From UBA3792 sp045114775 (GTDB lineage Bacteria > Bacillota > Clostridia > Christensenellales > CAG-138): DNA of 64,000 bases. The DNA lies in contig JBGULC010000013.1 in NCBI GenBank assembly GCA_045114775.1, forward strand, positions 1-64,000, given 5' to 3'. Numbering within the stretch: the stretch's first letter is position 1; each line of letters starts with the position of its first letter. Below, in pieces: positions 1 through 7,475 of this stretch. Made by a program: the position numbers and the translations under genes. The notes below the pieces were generated by a model. The model made no database searches. It had not been told where the DNA came from and saw nothing but the letters and a program-made list of their open reading frames with translations.

Positions 1-83
1 CATCCCGAACACAGAAGTTAAGCGCACATACACCGACAATACTTGGCTGGAGACGGCCCGGGAAGATAGGCAGCTGCCGGGAT
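1..83 (+). rRNA. rrf: 5S ribosomal RNA, 3' part
   Basis: The window starts inside a 5S rRNA. The first bases (CATCCCGAACACAGAAGTTA) are the highly conserved loop B/helix III region, and TACTTGG and GGGAAGATAGG follow as in bacterial 5S. The 5' third lies outside the window. The exact 3' end is estimated from the closing helix just before the terminator hairpin. Confidence 0.95.
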
Positions 84-85
84 CC

Positions 86-120
86 AAGAAAGACGCTCGA
101 ATGAGTGTCTTTCTTTTTTT
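86..120 (+). terminator. rRNA operon terminator
   Basis: GAAAGAC pairs with GTCTTTC and CTC with GAG around a GAAT loop, followed by a run of seven T. It lies immediately after the 5S RNA and probably ends the rRNA operon. Confidence 0.9.
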
Positions 121-188
121 CGTCGCCGCAGACATCGTCTCTACGGTGTCATCCTGAGGCGCAGCCGACGGATCTTCCCGCGGCGACG
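121..188. repeat. palindromic intergenic repeat (GTCATCCTGAG type)
   Basis: Nine-base inverted arms CGTCGCCGC (121-129) and GCGGCGACG (180-188) flank a GTCATCCTGAGGCGCAGCC segment. The same GTCATCCTGAG start recurs at 635-710 with a complementary end. No coding potential is seen. It looks like a dispersed non-coding repeat. Confidence 0.6.
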
Positions 189-193
189 AAAAA

Positions 194-301
194 GTGATAT
201 GCGCGCTTCGCGCGCGTGATGTGCCTGTGGCGTGATGTTTGCGCTCCGCGCAAGTGATGTGTGATCTTCGATCACGTTCATGTGGATTCTCCTCCGGAGA
301 A
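194..301. repeat. array of five mini-hairpins with 3-nt loops
   Basis: Perfect hairpins follow one another: 201-215 (GCGCGC/TTC/GCGCGC), 223-231 (GCC/TGT/GGC), 239-253 (TTGCGC/TCC/GCGCAA), 261-275 (GTGATC/TTC/GATCAC) and 285-301 (ATTCTCC/TCC/GGAGAAT). The first four are each preceded by the 7-mer GTGATRT (194, 216, 232, 254). Every loop is 3 nt and the stems differ in sequence, so the architecture is conserved rather than the sequence. Related arrays lie at 4378-4473 and 41430-41520. Confidence 0.75.
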
Positions 302-303
302 TC

Positions 304-430
304 TTCTGATCAGAGGCTCCCTTGTGTAAAGGGAGCTGTCGCCGCAGGTGACTGGGGGGTAGCCGTATCTTGCGCGCGACTACCCTCCCGACGGGCTTCG
401 CCCGCCACCCTCCCTGACAAGGGCGGGTCA
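304..430. repeat. intergenic repeat, copy A
   Basis: This unit contains GGAGCTGTCGCCG, GTGACTGGGGGG, then CTACCCTCCC, a GGGCTTCGCCC hairpin and CACCCTCCCTGACAAGGG. The same order of blocks recurs in direct orientation at 494-593. The ends are complementary (CCCTTGT and ACAAGGG). It is probably a non-autonomous dispersed element; no open frame of note is present. Confidence 0.65.
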
Positions 431-493
431 AAACCATGAGTTACAGGCTGCTTTTCCTGCCGGAGAATCTTCTGCATATTTGAGCGCTTCTTG

Positions 494-593
494 TCAGGGG
501 AGCTGTCGCCGTAGATGACTGGGGGTAGTCAGGAAACTACCCTCCCGTCTCGCTTCGCGAGCCACCCTCCCTGACAAGGGAGGGTCAGAAATA
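494..593. repeat. intergenic repeat, copy B
   Basis: This is a second copy of the 304-430 unit: GGGGAGCTGTCGCCGTAGAT, GACTGGGGGTAGT, CTACCCTCCCG, the hairpin CTCGCTTCGCGAG, then CACCCTCCCTGACAAGGG. The central hairpin is replaced relative to copy A while the flanks are conserved. A shortened relative occurs at 50046-50095. Confidence 0.65.
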
Positions 594-634
594 TGAACCA
601 CATGCCGACTCTCATTGTCAAAGTATCTTCTTTT

Positions 635-710
635 TGTCATCCTGAGGAATCCTGCAGGGATGATGAAGGATCCTAAAGATTCTTCGGCTGCGCCTCAGAA
701 TGACAAATAG
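635..710. repeat. large imperfect palindrome (GTCATCCTGAG / CTCAGAATGAC)
   Basis: TTTGTCATCCTGAG at the left is complementary, with one mismatch, to CTCAGAATGACAAA at the right. Internal palindromic blocks such as CCTGCAGG lie between them. It is downstream of the minus-strand XRE gene that ends at 735 and may form a hairpin in that transcript. Confidence 0.55.
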
Positions 711-734
711 AAAAGACCGACAGCATGTCGATCT

Positions 735-953
735 CTATTCCAAAGGCTTTTCGGTATCGGTCAATCCTATAAGATAATCCGCAGACAGGTTATAATAACG
801 ACATAGACGAATCAAATCGTCGATTTTCAGTTCTGCGCGTCCATCCTCGATATGGTTATATCCTTGTTGAGACTTCTGCAGAACTTCGCCGATCTGTTTT
901 TGCGTCAAGTCGCGATCTTCTCGAATCGCTCGAATTCTTGTCCGATAATCCAT
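735..953 (-). CDS. small XRE-family HTH regulator
   Basis: A 72-residue protein that is almost entirely one helix-turn-helix domain of the Cro/C1 (XRE) type. Residues about 5-60 carry the typical DLTQKQIGEVL...QGYNHIEDGRAELKIDDLIRLCRYYNLSADYLIGLT pattern in shortened form, ending in the usual YLIGLT segment. The start is placed at 953 because the domain begins there and longer upstream frames run back through the divergent gene. It probably represses the divergent lipoprotein gene at 1057: two palindromes (983-995, 1008-1022) sit on that gene's promoter. The target assignment is inference from position. Confidence 0.85.
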   Translation of the reverse strand: MDYRTRIRAIREDRDLTQKQIGEVLQKSQQGYNHIEDGRAELKIDDLIRLCRYYNLSADYLIGLTDTEKPLE

Positions 954-982
954 AATACCCTCACTTGGATGCAATATAGCAC

Positions 983-1027
983 TCTCAATGTTTGAGTATT
1001 GACAAAAACTCAATAATTGAGTATAGT
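983..1027 (+). promoter_or_regulatory. promoter with two palindromic operators
   Basis: TTGACA at 999-1004 and TATAGT at 1022-1027, 17 nt apart, form a strong sigma-A promoter reading toward the lipoprotein gene. ACTCAATAATTGAGT (1008-1022) is a perfect 15-bp palindrome in the spacer, and CTCAATGTTTGAG (983-995) is a second palindrome with the same CTCAA/TTGAG half-sites. Both are likely binding sites for the XRE protein encoded on the other side. Confidence 0.75.
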
Positions 1028-1056
1028 CAATACGGAATAGATTTTGGAGGGGCAAT

Positions 1057-1893
1057 ATGAATAGAAAAGCAAAGCTGGTCGTCGTTACTGCAATTCTGTG
1101 CTGTTTTGTTGTTCTGTTGTTAGCGGGCTGTGGCTGTAAGCATGAGTGGAAGGAAGCAACATGCACCGAGCCGAGGACATGTGCTTTGTGCGGTGAAACG
1201 GAAGGCGCGGCGTTAGGACACGATTGGGCGAATGCGACTTGTGTTTCACCTAGAACATGTACACGATGCGGCAAAAAAGATGGTGTAGCATTAGGACATG
1301 AGTGGCAAAAAGCAACATGTACAGAATCAAGGACTTGTAATCGCTGCGGAGAGATTGACGGAGAAGCACTGGGACATGATTGGAAAGAAGCAACTTGCAT
1401 GGAACCGAAAACCTGTGCTCGCTGTGGCAAGGTTGACGGAGAAGCGCTGGGACATGATTGGAAGGAAGCTACTTATACAAAACCTAAGACTTGCACCCGC
1501 TGTGGAGCAACGGAAGGAAAAACAAAAGAAATAGATATAGAGTATTGTATACAACAATTAACACAAATGACTGAAAGCAGCAGAAATAAGTCTCAATCTG
1601 ATTACATATTCTATGATCAGTATGAAATAAGCTATGACGATCAAAGGGCGTGTTTCGTTATTGCTTTCTCCAATAAATGGATGAGTGATGCAATTGTCAA
1701 GAATAGAGATAAAGCCACATGGAATGCGGGAACAAAAGTAATCGAAAAGAACTATAAAGATATAAGAAAACTCCTTAAACAATGGGATCGAGATGATGGA
1801 TTACTTATAATGTTTACAGATTATAATGATAAAGATAGAGTGTTATTTGCAATTTATAACGGCATTATTATTTATAACGTTACAGATAATTGA
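1057..1893 (+). CDS. lipoprotein with five zinc-ribbon-like repeats
   Basis: The 278-residue product starts with a lipoprotein signal (hydrophobic stretch then LLAGC, lipidated Cys25). Residues about 29-157 are five tandem 26-residue repeats of the form H-(D/E)-W-x3-A-T-C-x5-C-x2-C-G...GxALG, each with one His and three Cys suited to bind zinc. The fifth has Tyr in place of the first Cys. The C-terminal ~120 residues have no recognisable motif. The gene is AT-rich compared with its neighbours, which suggests acquisition. Start is supported by GGAGG at about 1047. The function is unknown; a surface-exposed metal-binding or structural repeat is the best reading. Confidence 0.8.
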   Translation: MNRKAKLVVVTAILCCFVVLLLAGCGCKHEWKEATCTEPRTCALCGETEGAALGHDWANATCVSPRTCTRCGKKDGVALGHEWQKATCTESRTCNRCGEIDGEALGHDWKEATCMEPKTCARCGKVDGEALGHDWKEATYTKPKTCTRCGATEGKTKEIDIEYCIQQLTQMTESSRNKSQSDYIFYDQYEISYDDQRACFVIAFSNKWMSDAIVKNRDKATWNAGTKVIEKNYKDIRKLLKQWDRDDGLLIMFTDYNDKDRVLFAIYNGIIIYNVTDN

Positions 1894-1907
1894 TATAATA
1901 ATTTCAT

Positions 1908-1933
1908 GCGGCTTTCACAGCCGCTTTTCTTTT
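1908..1933 (+). terminator. intrinsic terminator after the lipoprotein gene
   Basis: GCGGCT and AGCCGC form a stem around TTCAC (1908-1924), followed by TTTTCTTTT. Confidence 0.9.
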
Positions 1934-1942
1934 GCGAATCCC

Positions 1943-1971
1943 TTGCGTTTTCTGCGATTATCGCGTATAAT
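1943..1971 (+). promoter_or_regulatory. sigma-A promoter of the CNNM operon
   Basis: TTGCGT (1943-1948) and TATAAT (1966-1971) are separated by 17 nt and stand about 35 nt upstream of the GTG start at 2008. Confidence 0.75.
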
Positions 1972-2007
1972 ACATCTATTCTATGAAACAAGGCAGGTGG
2001 TACGACA

Positions 2008-3093
2008 GTGGACAGTAGTCCAAGTCCTCTTATACGAATGCTCTCGGAACAGACGGCAAATGAGATCAATGCCGGCGATTTCCGGAGCGTGATCGGTCTT
2101 ATCGTATTTTTCTTTGTGCTTTTGCTGGGCGGAGCGTACTTCGCGGGGGCGGAAACCTCGCTCGCGTCTGTCAACCGCATCCGCATCATGAGCCGCGCGG
2201 ACAACGGATCGAAATCGGCAAAACGCGTTCTGTATATATTGGATCACTTTGACGCGGCTCTGACCACCATTCTGATCGGCAACAACATCATGCACATCGG
2301 CTGCGCGTCTTTGTCCGCGCTTGTTGCGGTGCGCCTGAACTGGAGCAGCGCAGGCGCGACGGCGACGTCGCTTGCGACCACGCTGATCGTATTTCTGCTT
2401 GCCGAAATGATTCCGAAAACCATTGCAAAGGCGTGCAACGAAAGCTTTGCGCTGTTCGTTGCGCCGTCTCTGCGGTTTTTGATGCGCATTCTGTACCCGT
2501 TGAATTTCGTCTTTACCTCGCTGACGAACGGCATCAAAAAGCTGTTCCGCGTGAAGGACGAGGAGGAGCCGACCGTTTCCGAGGAAGAGCTTCACGACAT
2601 CATCGAAACGCTCGACGAAACGGACGACATCGACGAGGACACGGCGGATCTGATGCAGTCGGCGCTTGATTTTACCGAGACGCCGGTGGGCGAGGTCTAT
2701 GTGCCTTTGCAGGACGTGCAGACCGTTTCGCTTGCCATGCATCCGAAAGAGGTCGTGAAGATCATCGAACAAACGAATCACAGCCGCCTGCCGGTCGTGG
2801 ACCGCGAGGGAACGATCGTCGGCGTGGTGCAGATCCGCAAATATCTGAAAGAATACCTCCGGCGCAGCGGGCACGTTTCGCTGTCGCGCGTGATGGACAA
2901 GCCGTATTACGTCACGGTCGGCACGCCGATCGACGAGCAGCTTGCCGGTATGAGCAAGGCAAAAACGCATATTGCGATCGTCAAGGACAACGACGGCAAA
3001 GTGCTCGGCATCCTGACCGTCGAGGATATCCTCGAGGAGCTCGTCGGCGAGATCTATGACGAGGACGACGTGGGGGGTGAAGTCAATGAGTAA
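2008..3093 (+). CDS. CNNM/hemolysin-family membrane protein with CBS pair (short form)
   Basis: The 361-residue protein has an N-terminal DUF21-type membrane domain (hydrophobic segments about 28-47, 88-112 and 125-150; GAETSLASVNRIR and IGNNIMHIG are typical of CNNM) and a CBS-domain pair at about 220-350. Members are implicated in Mg2+ (or Co2+) efflux and in resistance to divalent cations. It stops right after the second CBS domain, so the C-terminal CorC_HlyC domain present in its downstream paralogue is absent. It starts at GTG 2008 after AGGTGG. It overlaps the next gene by 8 bases, so the two are translationally coupled and may form a heterodimer. Confidence 0.9.
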   Translation: MDSSPSPLIRMLSEQTANEINAGDFRSVIGLIVFFFVLLLGGAYFAGAETSLASVNRIRIMSRADNGSKSAKRVLYILDHFDAALTTILIGNNIMHIGCASLSALVAVRLNWSSAGATATSLATTLIVFLLAEMIPKTIAKACNESFALFVAPSLRFLMRILYPLNFVFTSLTNGIKKLFRVKDEEEPTVSEEELHDIIETLDETDDIDEDTADLMQSALDFTETPVGEVYVPLQDVQTVSLAMHPKEVVKIIEQTNHSRLPVVDREGTIVGVVQIRKYLKEYLRRSGHVSLSRVMDKPYYVTVGTPIDEQLAGMSKAKTHIAIVKDNDGKVLGILTVEDILEELVGEIYDEDDVGGEVNE

Positions 3094-4375
3094 CACCCTG
3101 CGTTACATCCTGATCGCCGTCTGCATCGTGCTGTCCGCCATGTTCTCCGGCGCAGAGATCGCGTTCATGCAGCTGAACCCGACGAAGCTTAAACACGAAG
3201 CCGAGGAAAAGGGCAGCAGGCTTGCAAAGCTTGCGCTGCGCTTCCGCGAAAAGTTTGACTCCGGGCTCATCGCGATCCTGATCGGCAACAATCTTGTGAA
3301 CATCGGTTCGTCGTCGATCGCGGCGGCGCTGGCGATCGCGCTGATGGGCGAAGGCGGCGCATGGGTCGCGACGGCGATCATGACAGTGCTGATCATCACG
3401 TTCGGCGAGATCTTGCCGAAGATCTTTGCGTCCGAGCGCGCCGAGGGCTTTGCGAAGCTCGTCGTACTGCCGATCACCGGGCTGTGGCTTTTGCTGTTCC
3501 CGCTGATCTGGCTTCTGGAACGGTTTTTGAAGCTGTTGTCCGGCATCTGGAAGGAAAAGGAGAGCGACGACGTCGTCACTGAGGACGATATGGAAACGAT
3601 CCTCGACACCGTGGAGGACGAGGGCGTGGTCGACGAGGACACCGCGGATCTTTTGCAGTCGGCGTTCGATTTCGACGAGGTGCTTGCGTACGAGGTCATC
3701 ACGCCGCGCGTGGACCTCGTGGCGATCGACCTGGACGATCCGCGCGAGCAGCAGATGAAGATCGCGTTTGCGTCGCCGTTTACGCGAATTCCGGTCTATC
3801 GCGGGACGCCGGACCACATGGTCGGCATTCTGCATCTGAATCACCTCTATAAGGCAATGGTCGAGGACCCGGACGTTCCCTTGAAATCGCTTCTGATGCC
3901 GGTCGTTTACGTGCATAAGACCATGCCGCTGCCGGACGTGCTCGACACGATGCGCCGGAAAAAGAGCCACATGGTCGTCGTCACCGACGAGTACGGCGGC
4001 ACGATGGGCATCCTCACGATGGAGGACGTGCTCGAACAGTTGGTAGGCGAGATCTGGGACGAGACGGACAAGATCGAGGAGGAGTTTACCGAGGTCGGCG
4101 AAAACCGCTACGAAGTCGACGGCGATATGCGCCTTTCCGATTTCCTGGATGAATTCGACAAGGAAGAGGAAGACCTCGACGACGACAATGCGACCGTCGG
4201 CGGCTGGGCGGTGGAAATGCTCGGCGGCTATCCGAAACTCTACGACAGCTTTGTCTATGAGGACCTGACCGTGACGGTGCTCAAAAAGGAGCGCATGCGC
4301 ATTCTGAGGCTTCTCGTCGAGCAGGATCCGGATTGGGTCGACGAGGACGAGGAAGAAGACGAGGACGAGGAGTGA
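3086..4375 (+). CDS. CNNM/CorC-type transporter with CBS pair and CorC_HlyC domain
   Basis: A full-length 429-residue member of the CNNM/hemolysin C family. It has a DUF21 membrane domain (about 1-150, with SGAEIAFMQLNPTKL and LIGNNLVNIGSS), a CBS pair at about 205-325, then a CorC_HlyC domain at about 335-405 (VGENRYEVDGDMRLSDF, NATVGGWAVE, YEDLTVTVL) and a very acidic Asp/Glu tail. Predicted role: divalent cation (probably Mg2+) transport at the membrane, regulated by nucleotide binding to CBS. The ATG at 3086 is chosen over an in-frame upstream start because GGGGGGTGA (3072-3080) is ideally spaced and the membrane domain begins there. Confidence 0.92.
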   Translation: MSNTLRYILIAVCIVLSAMFSGAEIAFMQLNPTKLKHEAEEKGSRLAKLALRFREKFDSGLIAILIGNNLVNIGSSSIAAALAIALMGEGGAWVATAIMTVLIITFGEILPKIFASERAEGFAKLVVLPITGLWLLLFPLIWLLERFLKLLSGIWKEKESDDVVTEDDMETILDTVEDEGVVDEDTADLLQSAFDFDEVLAYEVITPRVDLVAIDLDDPREQQMKIAFASPFTRIPVYRGTPDHMVGILHLNHLYKAMVEDPDVPLKSLLMPVVYVHKTMPLPDVLDTMRRKKSHMVVVTDEYGGTMGILTMEDVLEQLVGEIWDETDKIEEEFTEVGENRYEVDGDMRLSDFLDEFDKEEEDLDDDNATVGGWAVEMLGGYPKLYDSFVYEDLTVTVLKKERMRILRLLVEQDPDWVDEDEEEDEDEE

Positions 4376-4377
4376 AA

Positions 4378-4473
4378 ATTCGCTCTGCGGATTTTTGCGA
4401 AATCAATCCCTGCGGGATTGGCGATATACTCCTTCGGAGAACGAGATGTCATCGACACGATATGCCCTGCGGG
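4378..4473. repeat. second mini-hairpin array, overlapping the next gene's ribosome binding site
   Basis: Hairpins with 3-nt loops occur at 4378-4392 (ATTCGC/TCT/GCGGAT with a G-T pair), 4405-4419 (AATCCC/TGC/GGGATT), 4429-4439 (CTCC/TTC/GGAG), 4451-4461 (ATCG/ACA/CGAT) and 4465-4473 (CCC/TGC/GGG). They are separated by GGCGATAT, ACGAGATGT and similar GYGATRT-like spacers. The architecture matches 194-301. The 3' arm of the last hairpin is the start of GGGAGAGG, the ribosome binding site of the next gene. Confidence 0.7.
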
Positions 4474-4482
4474 AGAGGTTTT

Positions 4483-5028
4483 ATGATGAATCGAGTCGCC
4501 GTGATCGGCTGTCCGGGCAGCGGGAAAAGCACGTTTGCAAGAGCGCTGCATGAAAGGACGGGTCTGCCGGTTTACCATCTCGACAACATCTGGTGGAAGC
4601 CGGACCGCACGCATATCACACGCGAGGAATTTGACGCGGCGCTTCGGGAGATCCTATCAAAGGACGCATGGATCGTCGACGGCAATTACAGCCGCACGGT
4701 CGAAATGCGGGTCAAAGCCTGCGACACGGTGATTTTTCTCGATTACGACGAGCAGACCTGTATGGAGGGGATCGCGTCGCGCGTCGGGGAAAAGCGCCCG
4801 GATATCCCATGGACGGAACAAATGCTCGACCCAGAGCTTGTCGCGCTGGTGAGAGGCTTTCGCACCGAGCAGCGTCCGGAAGTTTTAGCGCTTCTGGACC
4901 GGTATGCGGAGGACAGGGAGATTATGATCTTCCGCACCCGCGCCGAAACGGACCGGTGGCTGAACGGATTCCATGCGGACAAATCGCATAGAATGATCAA
5001 AAATGCAGGCGCTGCGGAGGACGCATGA
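4483..5028 (+). CDS. P-loop adenylate-kinase-like protein (FlaR/AAA_18 type)
   Basis: A 181-residue P-loop NTPase with Walker A GCPGSGKST at residues 9-17, the LPVYHLDNIWWKP segment near 31-43, and DGNYSRT followed by DTVIFLDYD, all typical of the small adenylate-kinase-like proteins often annotated as DNA topology modulation protein FlaR. The phosphoryl acceptor is unknown. Start at 4483 (or 4486) follows GGGAGAGG at 4471-4478; earlier in-frame codons fall in the hairpin array and are not credible. Its stop overlaps the next start (ATGA, 5025-5028), so the two genes are coupled. Confidence 0.82.
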   Translation: MMNRVAVIGCPGSGKSTFARALHERTGLPVYHLDNIWWKPDRTHITREEFDAALREILSKDAWIVDGNYSRTVEMRVKACDTVIFLDYDEQTCMEGIASRVGEKRPDIPWTEQMLDPELVALVRGFRTEQRPEVLALLDRYAEDREIMIFRTRAETDRWLNGFHADKSHRMIKNAGAAEDA

Positions 5029-5807
5029 AGAAAAACGGTGTACAGAAGAAGAGAAAGATCCTTTGGATCGTGATCCCGGCTGCGATTCTTGTGCTGCTGC
5101 TCTCGGGTATGCTCATCTATCTGGAGACCTATTACCATGCGGACGAGGACGCGATCGCGGCGTTTTCCGCGGACCGGACCGTTTTGGAGCGGACGCTCGA
5201 AAGCAGCGAAACGGTATTTGATCCGGGCAACGCAACGGTCGGGCTGATCTTTTATCCGGGCGGCAAGGTGGAACAGGAGGCGTATGCGCCGCTGATGCGC
5301 GAGATCTCCGCGGGCGGCGTTCTTTGCGTACTGTGCAAAATGCCGTTTCGGCTGGCGGTGCTCGATATGCATAGGGCGGACGGCGTTCGCGAAGCGTTTC
5401 CCCAGATCGAACAGTGGTATATCGGCGGGCATTCTCTGGGCGGCGCGGTCGCGTCGATCGAGGTCAAGGCACATCCCGGCGTCTATACGGGTATGATCCT
5501 GCTTGCTTCGTTTTCGGACAAGGACCTGACGGAAGAATCCCTTCGCGTGCTGTCGATCTACGGCAGCGAGGACCGCGTGCTGGATCGTGAACAATACGAG
5601 CGGGCGAAGAGCCTGCTGCCGGGCGACGTGACGGAAACCGTGATCGAAGGCGGCTGTCACTCGTATTTCGGGATGTACGGCGAGCAGAACGGAGACGGAA
5701 CGCCCTCGATCACGAACGAGGAGCAGATCCGCATCACCACGGGGACGGTCCTTGATTGGCTGAAGGACGCTTCCCGAAAGAACGGTAATAACAGCAAAAG
5801 TGAATAA
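5025..5807 (+). CDS. membrane-anchored alpha/beta hydrolase
   Basis: The 260-residue protein has a basic N-terminus and one membrane segment (about 12-33), then an alpha/beta-hydrolase domain on the outer face. The nucleophile elbow is GGHSLGG with Ser137. Asp183 (GSEDRV) and His212 (GGCHSYFG) complete a plausible triad. The size and the C-terminal NGDGTPSITNEEQIRIT segment resemble a family of short clostridial hydrolases (Abhydrolase_5-like). The substrate is unknown. It begins inside the stop codon of the P-loop kinase gene. Confidence 0.85.
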   Translation: MKKNGVQKKRKILWIVIPAAILVLLLSGMLIYLETYYHADEDAIAAFSADRTVLERTLESSETVFDPGNATVGLIFYPGGKVEQEAYAPLMREISAGGVLCVLCKMPFRLAVLDMHRADGVREAFPQIEQWYIGGHSLGGAVASIEVKAHPGVYTGMILLASFSDKDLTEESLRVLSIYGSEDRVLDREQYERAKSLLPGDVTETVIEGGCHSYFGMYGEQNGDGTPSITNEEQIRITTGTVLDWLKDASRKNGNNSKSE

Positions 5808-5827
5808 ATCGAAAGTGAGGAGCAAAA

Positions 5828-6754
5828 ATGAGCAGCTTTGAAAACCTGCGTATCGTGGACAACTTCTACCAGACGTCGTTATTCTTCCCGATGCCGACCG
5901 TTATCATCAGCACGCTGTGCGAGGACGGCAGCACGACGCTCGGACCGTACTCGCTGGTGCAGCCGTACTATGTGGCGGGCAAGGATTATTACGCCATGCT
6001 GCTGTGCTGCCGCAATTCTTCAAACACGGCGCAGAACATCCTGCGCGACGGCAAGTGCGCGATCAACTTCATCGACGACGATCCGAAAAGCTTCAAGGAA
6101 GCGGTAAAGCTTTCCTGGCCGGGCGACAAGCCCTCCGACAAGATGCCGAAGTGCAATTTCCGGCTCGAAAAGAGCATGATCGAGGAGGAGACCGGCGAGA
6201 AGCGCCCGCAGGTTTTGACTGACGCGATCCAAGCGATCGAATGCACTTGGATGCGGGAGCTCGACGGCGCGGCGAACGATCGGCCCGGGAACCTCAACGG
6301 CTACGAGCCGCCGTATCATGATTTCAACGGCATCACATCGAAGTTCGGCGCGCATTTCATCCTGCGCGTCGATAAGATCCTGATGAAGAAGAAATACAGC
6401 GACGCGATCATCAACGGCGTCAAAGCCAAGGATTTTCCGCCGCTGCCGGTCGATTACGGCTATCGCGATTCCAAGAATTTCTGGTTCCATCGGAAGCGCA
6501 GAATGCGCGCGGAGCTGCTTGCCGTCCGCAAGCAGTCGCTGGACTCCGTGCGCTACGCGGCGGACCGCGCCGACGACAAGGTCAAGTTTACCGACGACGC
6601 GCTCGAAACGATCCTGAACGTGCCGCGCGTATTCCTTCCGCTCGTGCTGAAGGGCTGCGTGGATTGGGCAAAGGAGAACAACGTCACGCTCGTCACCGCG
6701 GAGCATATGAAGATCATCAGCGACAAGCGCGCGAAAGAAAAGAACAGGAAATAA
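5828..6754 (+). CDS. flavin reductase-like FMN-binding protein
   Basis: A 308-residue protein whose first ~200 residues match the flavin reductase-like split barrel: MPTVIISTLCEDGSTTLGPYSL, then YAMLLCCRNSSNTAQNILR and CAINFIDDD, the usual strand order around the FMN phosphate. The last ~100 residues are basic and helical and unlike standard flavin reductases. It has no signal peptide, so it is cytoplasmic. The ribosome binding site GTGAGGAG lies 6-8 nt upstream. The partner and substrate are not evident. Confidence 0.75.
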   Translation: MSSFENLRIVDNFYQTSLFFPMPTVIISTLCEDGSTTLGPYSLVQPYYVAGKDYYAMLLCCRNSSNTAQNILRDGKCAINFIDDDPKSFKEAVKLSWPGDKPSDKMPKCNFRLEKSMIEEETGEKRPQVLTDAIQAIECTWMRELDGAANDRPGNLNGYEPPYHDFNGITSKFGAHFILRVDKILMKKKYSDAIINGVKAKDFPPLPVDYGYRDSKNFWFHRKRRMRAELLAVRKQSLDSVRYAADRADDKVKFTDDALETILNVPRVFLPLVLKGCVDWAKENNVTLVTAEHMKIISDKRAKEKNRK

Positions 6755-6758
6755 GGCT

Positions 6759-7439
6759 ATGAGAGACTTTTTGATGCAAATCTGCCCGGTTGCGATCTGG
6801 TGCATCGTCGCGGGTGAAGCGGTGATCGCAGCGCTGCTGTTTGTTTATGAGGCAAAGAAAAAATCCAGGATCGCGCTGCTTTCGGGCGTTCTGACGCTCG
6901 GGCTCGTTCTGGACGCAGCGATCATCGGGCTCGGCTCCTCATTGTCCGCCGAAGCCCTTGCCGCGATCAGCCCGGCCCGGTTCATCGCGCACGGGCTTCT
7001 GATCCCGCTGCTGTTCCCGATCTGCGGCTATGCGCTGAACCTGAAAAGACCGTTGATGACGATCGTGTGGATGTTCACGGTGCTCGTCATGGCGGCAGGC
7101 TTCGCGCAGGCATTGGCAACCAAGCTCGTGCCGGAAACGATCGCAAACGTCACGCGCATGAAAGCGGGCGAGGGTACGCCGAAGTGGGCGGATACGGTCA
7201 GTCGGATCCTGTCGTTCGGTACGGTCATTCCGATGATGATCGTCGGGATCGTCGTGTGGATCAAGGAGAAGACGCCGCATCTGTTCCTGTCGGGATTTCT
7301 GATGTTCGCGTTCTCCGCGCTCGGACCCGCCACGGGCAACACCGACCTGATCTTTTTCATCAGTATGTTCGGCGAGATCCTGATGGCCCTGTTCCTGTAC
7401 CTCTACGCGCGCGCCAAGACAAAGCGGCACGCCGGATAA
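6759..7439 (+). CDS. uncharacterised multi-pass membrane protein
   Basis: A 226-residue very hydrophobic protein with about seven predicted membrane helices (starting near residues 8, 38, 70, 102, 147, 170 and 195) and a basic C-terminus (RAKTKRHAG). No motif I recognise. It starts four bases after the flavin reductase-like gene, so it is co-transcribed with it and might be its membrane partner. That link is inference only. Confidence 0.7.
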   Translation: MRDFLMQICPVAIWCIVAGEAVIAALLFVYEAKKKSRIALLSGVLTLGLVLDAAIIGLGSSLSAEALAAISPARFIAHGLLIPLLFPICGYALNLKRPLMTIVWMFTVLVMAAGFAQALATKLVPETIANVTRMKAGEGTPKWADTVSRILSFGTVIPMMIVGIVVWIKEKTPHLFLSGFLMFAFSALGPATGNTDLIFFISMFGEILMALFLYLYARAKTKRHAG

Positions 7440-7451
7440 GCGTATAAAAAT

Positions 7452-7475
7452 AGCTCCCGTACGGGAGCTTTATTT
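7452..7475. terminator. bidirectional terminator between convergent genes
   Basis: AGCTCCCGT (7452-7460) and ACGGGAGCT (7461-7469) form a perfect palindrome, with TTATTT on the right and, read on the other strand, ATTTTTATA on the left. It ends both the plus-strand run and the spoVAD-spoVAE transcript. Confidence 0.85.

Noticed and set aside
954..1430. N-terminal extension of the XRE regulator (to 231 residues)
   Set aside because: The extension is the reverse reading of the tandem zinc-ribbon repeats of the divergent gene; the HTH domain and a start at 953 are sufficient.
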